A stretch of DNA of 64,000 nt from Pseudomonas entomophila (GCF_018417595.1 NZ_CP070982.1:310001-374000); one strand, 5' to 3'; counted from the first letter of the stretch, positions 35,774 to 50,185 are shown. Made by a program: numbers and translations. The notes: a model not told the origin generated them from the sequence alone.

Positions 35774-38227
35774 TCAGAACAGATCCATCGGTGCCGATTC
35801 ATCCGCTGGCAGCGGGCTGCCTGGCGCCGCGCCATTGCCCAGCTCATCCACCGACGGTGGCGAATCCTCGGCCTTGAACAGCTCGAAGTAGGCGTTCGGC
35901 GTGCTGGGTGTGGCCGCACGGCCGCTGACTGGGTCGACGCGCAGGCTGAGAATACCCTCGGGCTCGGCCGGCGCATGCTCGGGTTTGTCCTTGAGCGCCT
36001 GGCCCATGAAACTCATCCAGATCGGCAGCGCCACGGTGCCACCATACTCGCGGCGGCCCAGCGTCTCGGGCTGGTCGAAACCTACCCAGACGGTAGTGAC
36101 ATAGTCGGCGTTGTAGCCGGAGAACCAGGCGTCCTTGGATTCGTTGGTGGTACCGGTCTTGCCTGCCAGGTCGCCACGGCCCAGGGCCAGGGCGCGGCGG
36201 CCGGTGCCGCGCTTGATCACGTCCTGCAGCATGCTGGTGAGGATGTAGGTGGTGCGACCGTCGATGATCTGCTCGGCGATGGCCGGCGCCTGAGGTGCCG
36301 GGGCCACCTGGCCAAAGGCCGAGGGGGCTTCCCCTGGCATCGGCGCGACACTGATCGGCTGCTCAGGCGCCGCAAGGCCGGCCTGGTCCTGGCTGCCCTG
36401 GGGCACGCGCGCCGGGTTGGCAGTGAACAGGGTTTCGCCGTTGCGGCTTTCGACGCGGTCGATCAGGTACGGGCTGATCTTGTAGCCGCCGTTGGCGAAG
36501 GTGCTCCAGCCGGTGGCAATCTCCATGGGCGTCAAGGTCGCGGTGCCGAGAGCCAGCGACAGGTTGCGCGGCAGGTCCTGCTTGTTGAAGCCGAACTTGG
36601 CGATGTAGTCGATGGTGCGGTCGACGCCCATCGCTTGCAGCAGTCGGATCGAGACCAGGTTGCGCGACTTGTACAGCGCCTCGCGCATGCGGATCGGGCC
36701 GAGGAAGGTGTTGGTGTCGTTCTTCGGACGCCAGACCTTGTCCAGGTACTCGTCGACGAACACGATCGGTGCGTCGTTGACCAGGCTGGCAGCGGTGTAG
36801 CCGTTGTCCAGCGCGGCGCTGTAGACGAACGGCTTGAAGCTGGAGCCGGGCTGACGCTTGGCCTGCATGGCGCGGTTGTAGTTGCTCTGCTCGAAGGAGA
36901 AACCACCGACCAGGGCGCGGATGGCGCCATTGTAAGGGTCGAGGGTGACCAGTGCGCTCTGTGCACCTGGCACTTGGCTGAACTTGAGCTTGCCGTTCTC
37001 CAGGCGTTGCAGGCGCACGAGGTCGCCGACCTGGGCCACATCGGCCGGTGACTGCGGCGAACGGCCTTGCGAGTTGCTGTTTATATAAGGGCGGGCCCAT
37101 TTCATGGTGTCCCAGGCCACGTCCTCTTCCAGGCCGGCGCGGGTCATCACCTTCAGGCCGTTCTTCTCGACATGGGTGACGATGGCCGGTTCCAGGCCGC
37201 CCAAGGTGCGCTGCTTGCCCAAGTCCTGCAGCCAGGCGGCTCGGGTCTTGCTGGGGAAGCGTGCCTCGGGGCCGCGATAACCATGGCGCTCGTCGTATTC
37301 GGAGAGCCCGTTGAGCACCGCATTGTTGGCCATCTGCTGCATGTCGCTGGGCACGGTGGTGGTGACGCGGAAGCCTTCGGTGTAGGCGTCGCTGCCATAG
37401 CGCCCGACCATCTCGGCGCGGGCCATCTCGGCGACATAGGGCGCGTTCACTTCCGGGGTCGGCACGTGGTAGCTGGCGTTGAGCGGTTCGGCCAGGGCGG
37501 CCTGGTAGCTGGCATCGTCGATCTTGCCGAGTTTGTACATGCGCCCGAGGATCCAGTCGCGGCGCTCCTTGGCGCGCACTGGGTTGGCCAGCGGGTTGAA
37601 GCGCGATGGTGCCTTGGGCAGGCCGGCGATCATGGCCATCTGCGCCAGGCTGACGTCGCGGATCGACTTGCCGTAGTACACCTGAGCCGCCGCGTCGATG
37701 CCGTAGGCGCGGTTACCCAGGTAGATCTTGTTGACGTACAGCTCGAGAATCTCGTCCTTGGTCAGCTCGCGTTCGATCTGCAGCGCCAGGAGGATCTCGT
37801 TGGTCTTGCGCGAGAAGCTGCGTTCGCTGCTCAGGAAGAAGTTCTTCGCCACCTGCATGGTGATGGTGCTGCCGCCGGTCTGGATATGCCCGGACTTGAG
37901 CAGTTGCGTGGCCGCGCGCATCAGGCTGCTGGGGTCTACACCGTAGTGGTTGAGGAAGTTGTCGTCTTCGGCGGACAGAAGCGCCTGGATGAACTGTGGG
38001 GGAATTTCCTGGAATTTGATCGGCGAGCGCCGCATCTCGCCGAACTCGGCAATCAGTTTGCCATCGCTGCTGTACACCCTCAGGGGGATTTGCAACTGGA
38101 CGCTTCGCAGCGAATCGACCGAGGGCAGGCTGGGGCTAAGATACAGGAACGCACCGCTCACACCGAGTACGAGCGCGCAGATGACTGCGACGAAAGACCA
38201 CCAGAAGAACTTCAGCAGGCGTATCAA
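35774..38227 (-). CDS. mrcA: Penicillin-binding protein 1A
   Basis: An 817-residue class A PBP (PonA in Pseudomonas). N-terminal membrane helix (8-30), GT51 domain with EDDNFLNHYG and GGSTITMQVAKN, an OB-type insert, and a transpeptidase domain with SSFK, SRN and KTGT. It polymerises and crosslinks peptidoglycan. The frame's first codon is TTG (38225-38227), directly followed by ATACGC; no ATG is available that keeps the membrane helix. It is divergent from pilM, the common order in this class. Confidence 0.96.
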   Translation of the reverse strand: MIRLLKFFWWSFVAVICALVLGVSGAFLYLSPSLPSVDSLRSVQLQIPLRVYSSDGKLIAEFGEMRRSPIKFQEIPPQFIQALLSAEDDNFLNHYGVDPSSLMRAATQLLKSGHIQTGGSTITMQVAKNFFLSSERSFSRKTNEILLALQIERELTKDEILELYVNKIYLGNRAYGIDAAAQVYYGKSIRDVSLAQMAMIAGLPKAPSRFNPLANPVRAKERRDWILGRMYKLGKIDDASYQAALAEPLNASYHVPTPEVNAPYVAEMARAEMVGRYGSDAYTEGFRVTTTVPSDMQQMANNAVLNGLSEYDERHGYRGPEARFPSKTRAAWLQDLGKQRTLGGLEPAIVTHVEKNGLKVMTRAGLEEDVAWDTMKWARPYINSNSQGRSPQSPADVAQVGDLVRLQRLENGKLKFSQVPGAQSALVTLDPYNGAIRALVGGFSFEQSNYNRAMQAKRQPGSSFKPFVYSAALDNGYTAASLVNDAPIVFVDEYLDKVWRPKNDTNTFLGPIRMREALYKSRNLVSIRLLQAMGVDRTIDYIAKFGFNKQDLPRNLSLALGTATLTPMEIATGWSTFANGGYKISPYLIDRVESRNGETLFTANPARVPQGSQDQAGLAAPEQPISVAPMPGEAPSAFGQVAPAPQAPAIAEQIIDGRTTYILTSMLQDVIKRGTGRRALALGRGDLAGKTGTTNESKDAWFSGYNADYVTTVWVGFDQPETLGRREYGGTVALPIWMSFMGQALKDKPEHAPAEPEGILSLRVDPVSGRAATPSTPNAYFELFKAEDSPPSVDELGNGAAPGSPLPADESAPMDLF

Positions 38228-38396
38228 GGCTTTTGGGTGTCCAGGTTGAGGAGTGGAGGGCGCGCAGGGCCAGCGGACGGGAAAATTCGCTGGGCATTAT
38301 AAGCACTTTTCGCCCCATCGGGTGACCGGTCGGGGCCTGGCGATGACCGCTGGCGCCGCAATCGCGTCGGCTCGCCGTGACCAGGAAGGGACAGCC

Positions 38397-39272
38397 ATGC
38401 TCGGACGCTTTGGCAGGGATGCCGGTTCACTGCTGGGGGTTGAAATTACCTCCGACACCATACGAATGCTGCAATTGCGCCGCCAACGCGGGCATTGGCG
38501 AGTCGCGGCCTGGGCTTGCGAGCCAATTACGAGGCCGATGGGTCATTCGCAACTGCCTGAAGCCCTGCGCGAGGCGCACCGACGCTGTGCGACGCCGCAA
38601 CGGAGGGTCGCGCTGGCGTTGCCGGCATCACAGGTGATCTGCAAGGTCTGTCAGCTACCTTCCGACACAACCCGATTCGACACAGAGGCGCAGTTGCTTG
38701 CCCAGGCCGAGCAATTGTTTCCCTTCCCGCTGGATGACCTGGCCCTGGATTTCCAGGTGTTGGGGGGCTCTGCCGAGAGCCCTGCCCATACCGATGTCCT
38801 GGTGGCCGCCTGCCGGCAGAGCCAGCTTGACCCTCTTGAGCAAATGTTCAACCAGGCGGGAATGCAGATAGCGGCCATGGAGGTCGACAGTTTCGCCCTG
38901 TTGCGTGCATCGGGGGGCGCAGCGTCGGCCGATTCGGCGCTATTGCAGTTGGAGGCTGGCGAAATCGTGCTGCATGGTTGGCAGGGTGATCCTGTTCCCC
39001 AGCGTCAGCACCTCGCTTTGGAGGCATCGGGGCAATGGCTCCAAAGCGTTGAGCGTCTCTGGTCGTTGCATGGCGCGCGGGAGCGAGTGAGGCAAGTGAT
39101 GCTTGCAGGGGGCGCCGCGGACGCCGAGCGAGCCGGGCAGTTGGCTGACCGGCTGGCGGTGCGCTGCAGCCTCGCGCGCCCTTCGCCGCTGGCTGGCAGC
39201 GCCGAGTCCGAAACCTTTGCGGCATCCATGGCTTTGGCGTGCGGGCTGGCGTTGGGAGGCTTGCGGCCATGA
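38397..39272 (+). CDS. pilM: Pilus assembly protein PilM (divergent)
   Basis: A 291-residue protein in the position of PilM, the actin-like cytoplasmic ATPase of the alignment subcomplex. The N-terminus LLGVEITSDTIRMLQLRR fits the ATPase start. It is shorter than the roughly 350 residues of P. aeruginosa PilM, and the second nucleotide-binding motifs are hard to see. AGGAAGG lies before the ATG at 38397; the upstream open frame to 38253 is rejected. It overlaps pilN by 4 nt (ATGA). Confidence 0.85.
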   Translation: MLGRFGRDAGSLLGVEITSDTIRMLQLRRQRGHWRVAAWACEPITRPMGHSQLPEALREAHRRCATPQRRVALALPASQVICKVCQLPSDTTRFDTEAQLLAQAEQLFPFPLDDLALDFQVLGGSAESPAHTDVLVAACRQSQLDPLEQMFNQAGMQIAAMEVDSFALLRASGGAASADSALLQLEAGEIVLHGWQGDPVPQRQHLALEASGQWLQSVERLWSLHGARERVRQVMLAGGAADAERAGQLADRLAVRCSLARPSPLAGSAESETFAASMALACGLALGGLRP

Positions 39273-39808
39273 AAGTACGTTTGAACTTGATGCCTTGGCG
39301 TGAGTTGCGTCGGGTAGCGGTTGTGCGGCAGTTCCGGGGTGTGCTGATGGCCAGCCTGGTGATGGCAGTCGTCGCGGTGATGCTGTTCGATCAAAGCATG
39401 CAGTCACGCCTGGCTCGACAGAATGAGCTGATCGCTGCTCTGCAGCGCGAAGTGGAAGGGTTCGATATCGCTCAGACACAGGTTGAGCATCTGCGCGCTT
39501 CACATAATGCCTTGCTTGCACAGTACATGGCGTTGTCCAGGCTCAGGGCGGCGCAGGCTTTGCTGCCAGCGCTTTTCTCAGGCCTGGAGATGGCCATGCC
39601 TGAGGGGGCGCGATTGCGCGAGCTGGATGTGCAGGGTGATCGAGTGCAACTGACGGGAAAGGCCGCCTCGGCATCCGTGGTGGCTTTGCTGATGCGCAGG
39701 CTGGAGCAGGCAGATGTGCTTCAGGACCTGGAGCTTGTACGCCTCAGGCACAGCTCCGGGGGCGACGAATTTGTCATGACGGCGCGCTTGCCGGCGAGGT
39801 GGTCGTGA
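39269..39808 (+). CDS. pilN: Pilus assembly protein PilN
   Basis: A 179-residue bitopic membrane protein. It begins MKVRLNLMPWRELRR; the NLMPWR segment binds PilM in known systems. One membrane helix lies at about 28-46, then a coiled coil and a ferredoxin-like periplasmic domain. It overlaps pilM by ATGA and the next gene by GTGA. Confidence 0.88.
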   Translation: MKVRLNLMPWRELRRVAVVRQFRGVLMASLVMAVVAVMLFDQSMQSRLARQNELIAALQREVEGFDIAQTQVEHLRASHNALLAQYMALSRLRAAQALLPALFSGLEMAMPEGARLRELDVQGDRVQLTGKAASASVVALLMRRLEQADVLQDLELVRLRHSSGGDEFVMTARLPARWS

Positions 39809-40806
39809 CCGGCAGGTGGGTGTTCGATTGGCAGGGGGCGGTGCATCGATCCCCCTTGTTCAGGTTCATTGTCGTGTTATCGCTGGTGCTGGCAGTGGGC
39901 GTTGCAGGTTACCTGGGCCGCTTGCGCGAGGTGCATCAGGGCTACCAGTTCGCTGTGTTGACGGAGCATCGGCTGCGTCAGGAGCACGAAGCCGGGGCCA
40001 CCCTGGCCTTTGACGTCGATGCCGAGCGCAGGGCGCTGGAGGAAATGGAGCAGCGTTTGCGCGCGGAGCGATGGCGGCTGGCGGCGGGCGAGGGCATTAG
40101 TGAGTTGCTCGATCAGCTGGCGGTCTCGGGGCACGAGCATGGCTTGCTGTTCGAACGGCTGGAGGTGCTTGAGGAGCGACAGGAAGCCGGATACCGCAGG
40201 TTGCCCCTCGACATCCAGGTGAAGGGCAGCTACCCGGCGTTGCACGCGTGGCTGGTGCAATGGCTTGGGCAGCTGCGACTGTTGACTGTTCCGCGCCTGA
40301 ACGTGAGCGGGGGTGATGAGCGAGCCGGGATAGTCAGTGCGCGGTTACAGGTAGATCTCCATCACCCAGGAGAGCCGCTTGAGCCTCCTGACAATTTGGC
40401 TGACGAGCCCGCTCGCTCGACCTACCCAGTCGTAGCCTTCGATCCGTTCCAGGCCGGGAGTGACGGCTCGGCTGATCCTGGGCTCGGGCGGATCCCTCTG
40501 GAGCAGTTGGAAATGGTGGGTAGTTTGTCCGGCGCTGGCGGTCGCCAGGCGTTGCTGCGTTCAGCTGGCCGCCTGTACCGGGTGGCGGCCGGGGAGCCTT
40601 TGGGGCGTGACGAGGGGTTTGTGGTGAGCATAGATGCCGAGCAGGTCGAGGTGCGTGAGCGCTTGTTCATCGGTGGTGCTTGGCAGGAGCGTTCCAGGTA
40701 TCTGGCTCTCGGGAAGAGTGCGCGTGGGGAGGTCAAGGATGAGATTGACGGGGCTGGCGAGCGCGATGCTGGTGCTGTTGGGCGTACGGGCAACGCTGGC
40801 GGCTGA
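39805..40806 (+). CDS. PilO-PilP fusion protein
   Basis: A 333-residue protein. Residues 1-190 look like PilO: one membrane helix (about 19-37), a coiled coil, and a periplasmic domain with KGSYPALHAWL. Residues 200-310 look like PilP: YPVVAFDPFQAG, then IPLEQLEMVGSL and a small beta domain. PilP is normally a separate lipoprotein; no lipobox or stop separates the parts here. GTG at 39805 overlaps the pilN stop (GTGA) with GAGG 5 nt upstream; GTG at 39799 is an alternative. The tail overlaps pilQ by 68 nt. Confidence 0.8.
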   Translation: MTGRWVFDWQGAVHRSPLFRFIVVLSLVLAVGVAGYLGRLREVHQGYQFAVLTEHRLRQEHEAGATLAFDVDAERRALEEMEQRLRAERWRLAAGEGISELLDQLAVSGHEHGLLFERLEVLEERQEAGYRRLPLDIQVKGSYPALHAWLVQWLGQLRLLTVPRLNVSGGDERAGIVSARLQVDLHHPGEPLEPPDNLADEPARSTYPVVAFDPFQAGSDGSADPGLGRIPLEQLEMVGSLSGAGGRQALLRSAGRLYRVAAGEPLGRDEGFVVSIDAEQVEVRERLFIGGAWQERSRYLALGKSARGEVKDEIDGAGERDAGAVGRTGNAGG

Positions 40807-42010
40807 GTTTCAGGGCGAATCGATGTCGTTGAACTTCCAGGATGTGGAAGTGCGTGCGGTATTGCAGGTAATGGCCGACTACGCCGGTATCAACCTGGTG
40901 GCCAGCGATGCCGTCCAGGGGCGAGTCACCCTCAGGCTGGAGGAGGTGCCCTGGGACCAGGCACTCGACCTTGTATTACGCAGCAAGGGGTTGGGGCGCC
41001 GGCAGGAGGGGAATGTGCTGTTGGTGGCGCCCATTGCCGAGCTCGCCGAGCAGTCGCGCGGCGCCCATCTGGAGCAGGCGCTGGACGCTCGGCTCGAGCC
41101 GTTGCGGCGGGAGCTTATACCGGTCCATCACGCCAAGGCGTCGGAGCTTGCCGAGCTGCTGCTGGCGAGCCTGGCCGACGACGGCATCCTGGCCGGGCGC
41201 GGCAGCTTGAGCGTGGATGCACGCACCAATACGCTGGTGGTTGCCCAGCCCGCGGATCGGTTGGGTGAAATCCGGCGGTTGGTGACCCAGCTCGATGTGC
41301 CTGTGCGCCAGGTCATGATCGAGGCTCGCATCGTCGAGGCCAACATCGATTATGAAAAGGCCTTGGGCGTGCGCTGGGGTGGTCCGCTGTATGGCCAGGA
41401 CAACCGCCTGGGCAGTGATCTGTTCGTCGACCTGGGTGTGGAGCGGGCGACCTCGGCGCTTGGGGTCGGTTTGTTGCGCAGCGACATCCTGCTCGACCTC
41501 GAGCTCAGCGCGATGGAAAAAAGCGGCAATGGCGAGATCATCTCCCAGCCCAGGGTCGTTACCGCCGACAAGGAGACCGCGCGCATTCTCAAGGGCACCG
41601 AGGTTCCCTATCAGGAGACCACCAAGAGCGGTGCCACCTCCATCTCGTTTCGCGAAGCCTCCCTGTCGTTGGAAGTGACACCGCAGATCACCCCGGATGG
41701 CAAGGTGATCATGGAGGTGCGGGTGACCAAGGACGAGCCGGATTTCGTCAATGCCCTGAACAACGTGCCCCCCATCCGCAAGAACGAAGTCAATGCCAAG
41801 GTGCGGGTCACCGATGGCGAGACCATTGTGATTGGTGGCGTGTACTCGACGTCGCAGAACAATGTGGTCGACAAGGTGCCATTTTTCGGCGATCTGCCGT
41901 ATGTTGGGCGGCTGTTTCGACGCGATGCATTACAAGAGAAAAAATCCGAGCTGCTGGTCTTCCTGACTCCGCGTATCATGAGTGACCAGGCGATTGCTGT
42001 GAGTCGTTGA
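40739..42010 (+). CDS. pilQ: Short type IV pilus secretin PilQ
   Basis: A 423-residue secretin; P. aeruginosa PilQ is about 714. After the signal peptide (to ATLAA) it begins at once with an STN domain ([20 protein letters not shown]), then one N-domain, then the secretin channel ([31 protein letters not shown]). The AMIN domains that anchor PilQ to peptidoglycan are missing. The start at 40739 has GGGGAGG 6 nt upstream, and no AMIN-like sequence lies in frame before it. It forms the outer-membrane pore. Confidence 0.92.
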   Translation: MRLTGLASAMLVLLGVRATLAAEFQGESMSLNFQDVEVRAVLQVMADYAGINLVASDAVQGRVTLRLEEVPWDQALDLVLRSKGLGRRQEGNVLLVAPIAELAEQSRGAHLEQALDARLEPLRRELIPVHHAKASELAELLLASLADDGILAGRGSLSVDARTNTLVVAQPADRLGEIRRLVTQLDVPVRQVMIEARIVEANIDYEKALGVRWGGPLYGQDNRLGSDLFVDLGVERATSALGVGLLRSDILLDLELSAMEKSGNGEIISQPRVVTADKETARILKGTEVPYQETTKSGATSISFREASLSLEVTPQITPDGKVIMEVRVTKDEPDFVNALNNVPPIRKNEVNAKVRVTDGETIVIGGVYSTSQNNVVDKVPFFGDLPYVGRLFRRDALQEKKSELLVFLTPRIMSDQAIAVSR

Positions 42011-42014
42011 TTCT

Positions 42015-42533
42015 GTGCGAAATTTGATACTTGTGGGGCCCATGGGCGCTGGAAAGAGCACCATCGGACGCCTGTTGGCCAAAGAGCTGCGCCTGCTGTT
42101 CAAGGATTCCGACAAGGAAATCGAACTGCGAACCGGCGCCAACATCCCGTGGATCTTCGACAAGGAAGGCGAACCGGGCTTTCGCGACCGTGAGCAGGCG
42201 ATGATCGCCGAACTCTGTGATCTCGACGGTGTGGTGCTGGCCACCGGCGGCGGCGCGGTGATGCGTGATGCCAACCGCATCGCGCTGCGTGCGGGCGGCC
42301 GGGTGGTCTACTTGCATGCTTCGGTGGCGCAGCAGGTCGGGCGCACCGCGCGGGACCGCAACCGGCCCTTGTTGCGCACCGCCAACCCGGAAGCGACCCT
42401 GCGCGCCCTGTTCGAAGCGCGTGACCCGCTCTATCGCGAGATTGCCGACCTGGTGGTGGAAACCGACGAACGGCCGCCGCGCATGGTGGTGCTCGATATT
42501 CTGGAGCGCCTGCAGCAGTTGCCGCCCCGATAA
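42015..42533 (+). CDS. aroK: Shikimate kinase
   Basis: A 172-residue P-loop kinase that phosphorylates shikimate. Walker [10 protein letters not shown] at 8-16, DSDKEIE, GFRDREQ and the LATGGGAV motif. The start codon is GTG at 42015, 4 nt after pilQ's stop. It precedes aroB as in most gammaproteobacteria. Confidence 0.97.
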   Translation: MRNLILVGPMGAGKSTIGRLLAKELRLLFKDSDKEIELRTGANIPWIFDKEGEPGFRDREQAMIAELCDLDGVVLATGGGAVMRDANRIALRAGGRVVYLHASVAQQVGRTARDRNRPLLRTANPEATLRALFEARDPLYREIADLVVETDERPPRMVVLDILERLQQLPPR

Positions 42534-42630
42534 GCGGGGTCTATCCTCGGCCTCCATCGCCGAGGCGGGGTTCAACCTGATCGCGTGGCTCGCTCGATAG
42601 GCGCCGCGCCCAAGTACATTGTGGGGATAC

Positions 42631-43728
42631 ATGCAGACACTAAAGGTCGACCTGGGCGAACGTAGCTATCCGATCTACATTGGCGAGGGCCTGCTGGACC
42701 AGCCAGAGCTGCTGGCGCCACATATCGCCGGCCGGCAGGTCGCCATCATCTCGAACGAGACCGTCGCGCCCCTGTATCTCGAACGCCTGAGCAAGACGTT
42801 GGGCGCCTACTCGGTGCTGCCGGTGGTGCTGCCCGACGGCGAAAAACACAAGAACTGGGAAACCCTGCAACTGATCTTCGATGCCCTGCTGACCGCGCGT
42901 CACGACCGACGCACCACCGTGGTGGCGCTTGGTGGCGGCGTGATCGGTGACATGGCCGGCTTCGCCGCGGCCTGCTACCAGCGTGGCGTGGACTTCATCC
43001 AGGTCCCGACCACCCTGCTGTCCCAGGTGGATTCTTCGGTCGGCGGCAAGACCGGTATCAACCACCCGCTGGGCAAGAACATGGTCGGTGCTTTCTATCA
43101 GCCCAATGCAGTACTGATCGACACCACCAGCCTGAAGACGCTGCCCGAGCGCGAGCTGTCTGCGGGGCTGGCCGAAATCATCAAGTACGGCCTGATCTGC
43201 GACGAGCCCTTCCTCGGGTGGCTCGAAGACAACATGCAGGCCTTGCGCGCCCTGGAACCCGTGGCCCTGACCGAAGCGATCCGCCGCTCCTGCGCGGCCA
43301 AGGCGGCCGTGGTCGGTGCAGACGAGCGCGAGTCGGGTGTGCGCGCCACGCTCAATCTTGGCCACACCTTCGGCCACGCCATCGAAACCCACATGGGCTA
43401 CGGTGTATGGCTGCACGGCGAAGCCGTGGCGGCCGGCACGGTGATGGCCCTGGAAATGTCCATGCGCCTGGGCTGGATCGACCAGCCGGCGCGTGATCGC
43501 GGTATTCGCCTGCTGCAGGATGCAGGATTGCCGGTGGTGCCACCACAGGAAATGACCCCGGCGCATTTCATGGAGCACATGGCGGTCGACAAGAAAGTGC
43601 TCGACGGGCGCCTGCGCCTGGTGCTGTTGCGCCAGATGGGCGAGGCCGTCGTCACCGACGACTATCCGAAAGAGATTCTTCAGGCCACGCTGGCGGCGGA
43701 TTACCGCGCGATCGTGGCCCAGCTTTGA
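42631..43728 (+). CDS. aroB: 3-dehydroquinate synthase
   Basis: A 365-residue NAD- and zinc-dependent enzyme for the second step of the shikimate pathway. Motifs: [32 protein letters not shown], and the zinc region [25 protein letters not shown] at 42631 is the conserved start; the frame's TTG at 42619 is less likely. Confidence 0.98.
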   Translation: MQTLKVDLGERSYPIYIGEGLLDQPELLAPHIAGRQVAIISNETVAPLYLERLSKTLGAYSVLPVVLPDGEKHKNWETLQLIFDALLTARHDRRTTVVALGGGVIGDMAGFAAACYQRGVDFIQVPTTLLSQVDSSVGGKTGINHPLGKNMVGAFYQPNAVLIDTTSLKTLPERELSAGLAEIIKYGLICDEPFLGWLEDNMQALRALEPVALTEAIRRSCAAKAAVVGADERESGVRATLNLGHTFGHAIETHMGYGVWLHGEAVAAGTVMALEMSMRLGWIDQPARDRGIRLLQDAGLPVVPPQEMTPAHFMEHMAVDKKVLDGRLRLVLLRQMGEAVVTDDYPKEILQATLAADYRAIVAQL

Positions 43729-43743
43729 GGTTGTGACAACGCA

Positions 43744-45363
43744 ATGAGCACTTTGCATGCCGATGAGGCGTTCCTCGATCATTACCAGTTGAGCCACGAT
43801 CCGTTCGCGCCCCGCGTGCCCGGCTTCAAGTTCTTCCCTGCCCAGCGCAAGCCGGTGCTGGGCCAGTTGCACCACCTGGCGCGCTACAGCCAGTTGATGC
43901 TGGTGGTCACCGGCCCTGTTGGCAGCGGCAAGACCCTGCTGCGCCAGGCGCTGGTGGCCAGCACCAACAAGCAGTCGGTGCAGAGCGTGGTGGTCTCCGC
44001 CCGTGGTGCCAGCGATGCGGCCAGCGTGCTCGGCCAGGTGGCCCAGTCGCTGAACGTGGCGCAGCCGGAAGTGCAGGCCATTCTGACGCAGGTGGTGCAA
44101 CTGGCGCTGACCGGCCAGGAAGTCTATCTGCTGGTGGATGATGCGGAACAACTCGACGAGTCGGCACTCCAAGCGTTGCTGGAGTTGGCGGCAGGCACCT
44201 CCGAAGGGCGCCCGCACGTGTTCCTGTTCGGCGAGCCATCGCTGATCGCCGGGCTGGAAGAGCTGAACATCGATGAGGAGCGTTTCCACATCATCGAGCT
44301 GGCCCCGTACAGCGAGGAAGAAACCCGCGAGTACCTGGAACAGCGCCTGGAAGGTGCTGGCCGGGGCATCGAGGTGTTCACTCGCGAGCAGATCGTCGAC
44401 ATCCACGAAAACTCCGACGGTTGGCCTGGCAACATCAACCAGGTCGCCCGCGATACCTTGATCGAAACCATGATCGCCAGCCGTACCACGGCCAAGCGAC
44501 CATCCATGGGGTTCAAAATGCCTAAGAAACACGTGCTCGCGTTGTCCGCTGTGGTCGTGGTCGCCGTCGGTGCGGCGGTCCTGATGCCCAAGAAAGGCGA
44601 CAAGGCCCCGGCCGAGGCGCCTACCGCGCAGGCCCAACTGCCGTTGGGGCAGGGTGGCAATGGTGCGCCAGCCATCGAATTCTCCGGCTCCTCCCAGCCG
44701 ATGCCGCTGCCGCTGGTCGGTCAGTCGCAGCCGGTGATGCGTGAGCCGCTGGCCCAGGCTGCGGGCATGGGCGAAGGCGAGGAGAGCGGCCCTGCCGGCA
44801 GTACCGCACTGCAGCCGTCCGCGCCGTCGGCCGCCGTGCCGCCGACCGTGACCACCATCGCGCCGCCGCAGGGGGCCACTGCCAGCCCGGCGCCAGCGCC
44901 AGCGCAACCGGTCGCTACTGCGCCGGTTCAGCCGGTTGCGCCGGCTCCAAAGCCTGTCGCAACCCAGCCGGCAAAACCGGTTGCACCTGCGAAGCCTGCC
45001 CCAGCCCCGACCCAGGTCGCCAGCGCCAAGCCAGCAGCCAAGCCCGTGGAGAAACCGGCAGCCGGTGGTGCGGGTAACAGTGGCTGGTATGCCGGCCAGA
45101 AGCCGGGCAATTATGTGGTGCAGATCTTCGGCACCAGCTCCGAGGCGTCGGCCCAGTCGTTCGTCAAGGAGCAGGGTGGCGACTATCGCTACTTCAAGAA
45201 AAACCTGCAGGGCAAGCCACTGTACGTCGTCACCTACGGCAACTTCGCCAGCCGCGACGCCGCTGCTGCGGCAATCAAGAACTTGCCAGCCAAGGTCCAG
45301 GCTGGTAAACCTTGGCCACGTACCGTCGGCAGCGTCCAACAAGAGCTGGCCACGGCCCGCTGA
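43744..45363 (+). CDS. damX: DamX-like septal protein with AAA and SPOR domains
   Basis: A 539-residue protein. Residues 1-250 form an AAA/ExeA-like ATPase with Walker A GPVGSGKTLLR, and Walker B LLVDDAEQLD. A membrane helix follows at about 260-278, then a long proline/alanine-rich linker, then a SPOR domain (about 455-530, from NYVVQIFGTSSEASAQ). The SPOR domain binds septal glycan. It follows aroB by 15 nt, the standard order. Confidence 0.9.
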   Translation: MSTLHADEAFLDHYQLSHDPFAPRVPGFKFFPAQRKPVLGQLHHLARYSQLMLVVTGPVGSGKTLLRQALVASTNKQSVQSVVVSARGASDAASVLGQVAQSLNVAQPEVQAILTQVVQLALTGQEVYLLVDDAEQLDESALQALLELAAGTSEGRPHVFLFGEPSLIAGLEELNIDEERFHIIELAPYSEEETREYLEQRLEGAGRGIEVFTREQIVDIHENSDGWPGNINQVARDTLIETMIASRTTAKRPSMGFKMPKKHVLALSAVVVVAVGAAVLMPKKGDKAPAEAPTAQAQLPLGQGGNGAPAIEFSGSSQPMPLPLVGQSQPVMREPLAQAAGMGEGEESGPAGSTALQPSAPSAAVPPTVTTIAPPQGATASPAPAPAQPVATAPVQPVAPAPKPVATQPAKPVAPAKPAPAPTQVASAKPAAKPVEKPAAGGAGNSGWYAGQKPGNYVVQIFGTSSEASAQSFVKEQGGDYRYFKKNLQGKPLYVVTYGNFASRDAAAAAIKNLPAKVQAGKPWPRTVGSVQQELATAR

Positions 45364-45422
45364 TACCTTCCGGGCGGCACCACCCCGCCGCCCAGTTGCT
45401 GAGCGACTTCTAGCTTTCGACT

Positions 45423-45453
45423 AGCCTGCTGCATTCACGTGCGGCAGGCTTTT
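45423..45453 (+). terminator. Terminator after damX
   Basis: AGCCTGC and GCAGGCT, 7-bp stem with a large partly paired loop, followed by TTTT. It ends the pilM-damX operon. Confidence 0.75.
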
Positions 45454-45564
45454 CTGTCCCAGACTGCCGGCCACAAGCCCTTCCTTGCAGTCCTGGCTGA
45501 AACGCTTCAGACTCGAGCCAAGCCGCTACCACGGCGCATGGCGCAAAAACATTCAAAATTGCGA

Positions 45565-45599
45565 CATAAATTTTCAATGGTGAGACATGAAAATTTGTG
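45565..45599. promoter_or_regulatory. AT-rich inverted repeat upstream of gltB
   Basis: CATAAATTTTCA and TGAAAATTTGTG, 11 of 12 positions complementary, are separated by 11 nt. The centres are about 23 bp apart, so both arms are on one DNA face. It lies about 140 nt before the gltB start. A regulator site or promoter element is likely; the regulator is unknown. Confidence 0.5.
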
Positions 45600-45737
45600 G
45601 GCGTCGCTGTCGCTGTGCAACAATGGTTTTCCATGACCACCGCAAAAAAGCTGGCGTTTGATCGGCGTGGATGGTAAGTGGTTGTTAAAAAAGAGATTTG
45701 CCTCCGGTTGAGAGGTGAACCTGGTGAGAAAGTGTCT

Positions 45738-50183
<4,446 letters not shown>

Positions 50184-50185
50184 AA

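Larger units (their letters stand above)
45364..45737. other. 374-nt gap before gltB
   Basis: It holds the damX-operon terminator near its start and an AT-rich inverted repeat at 45565-45599. The reading frame of gltB is open through its last 60 nt, but no conserved start is seen there. No RNA gene was recognised. Confidence 0.6.

Noticed and set aside
38253..38396. An upstream extension of pilM
   Set aside because: It lies in the mrcA-pilM promoter gap, has no ribosome site, and pilM begins properly at 38397.
42640..45342. A 900-codon minus-strand frame opposite aroB and damX
   Set aside because: It spans two well-supported plus-strand genes, is rich in R, G, L and H, and shows no motif. 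A shadow frame.
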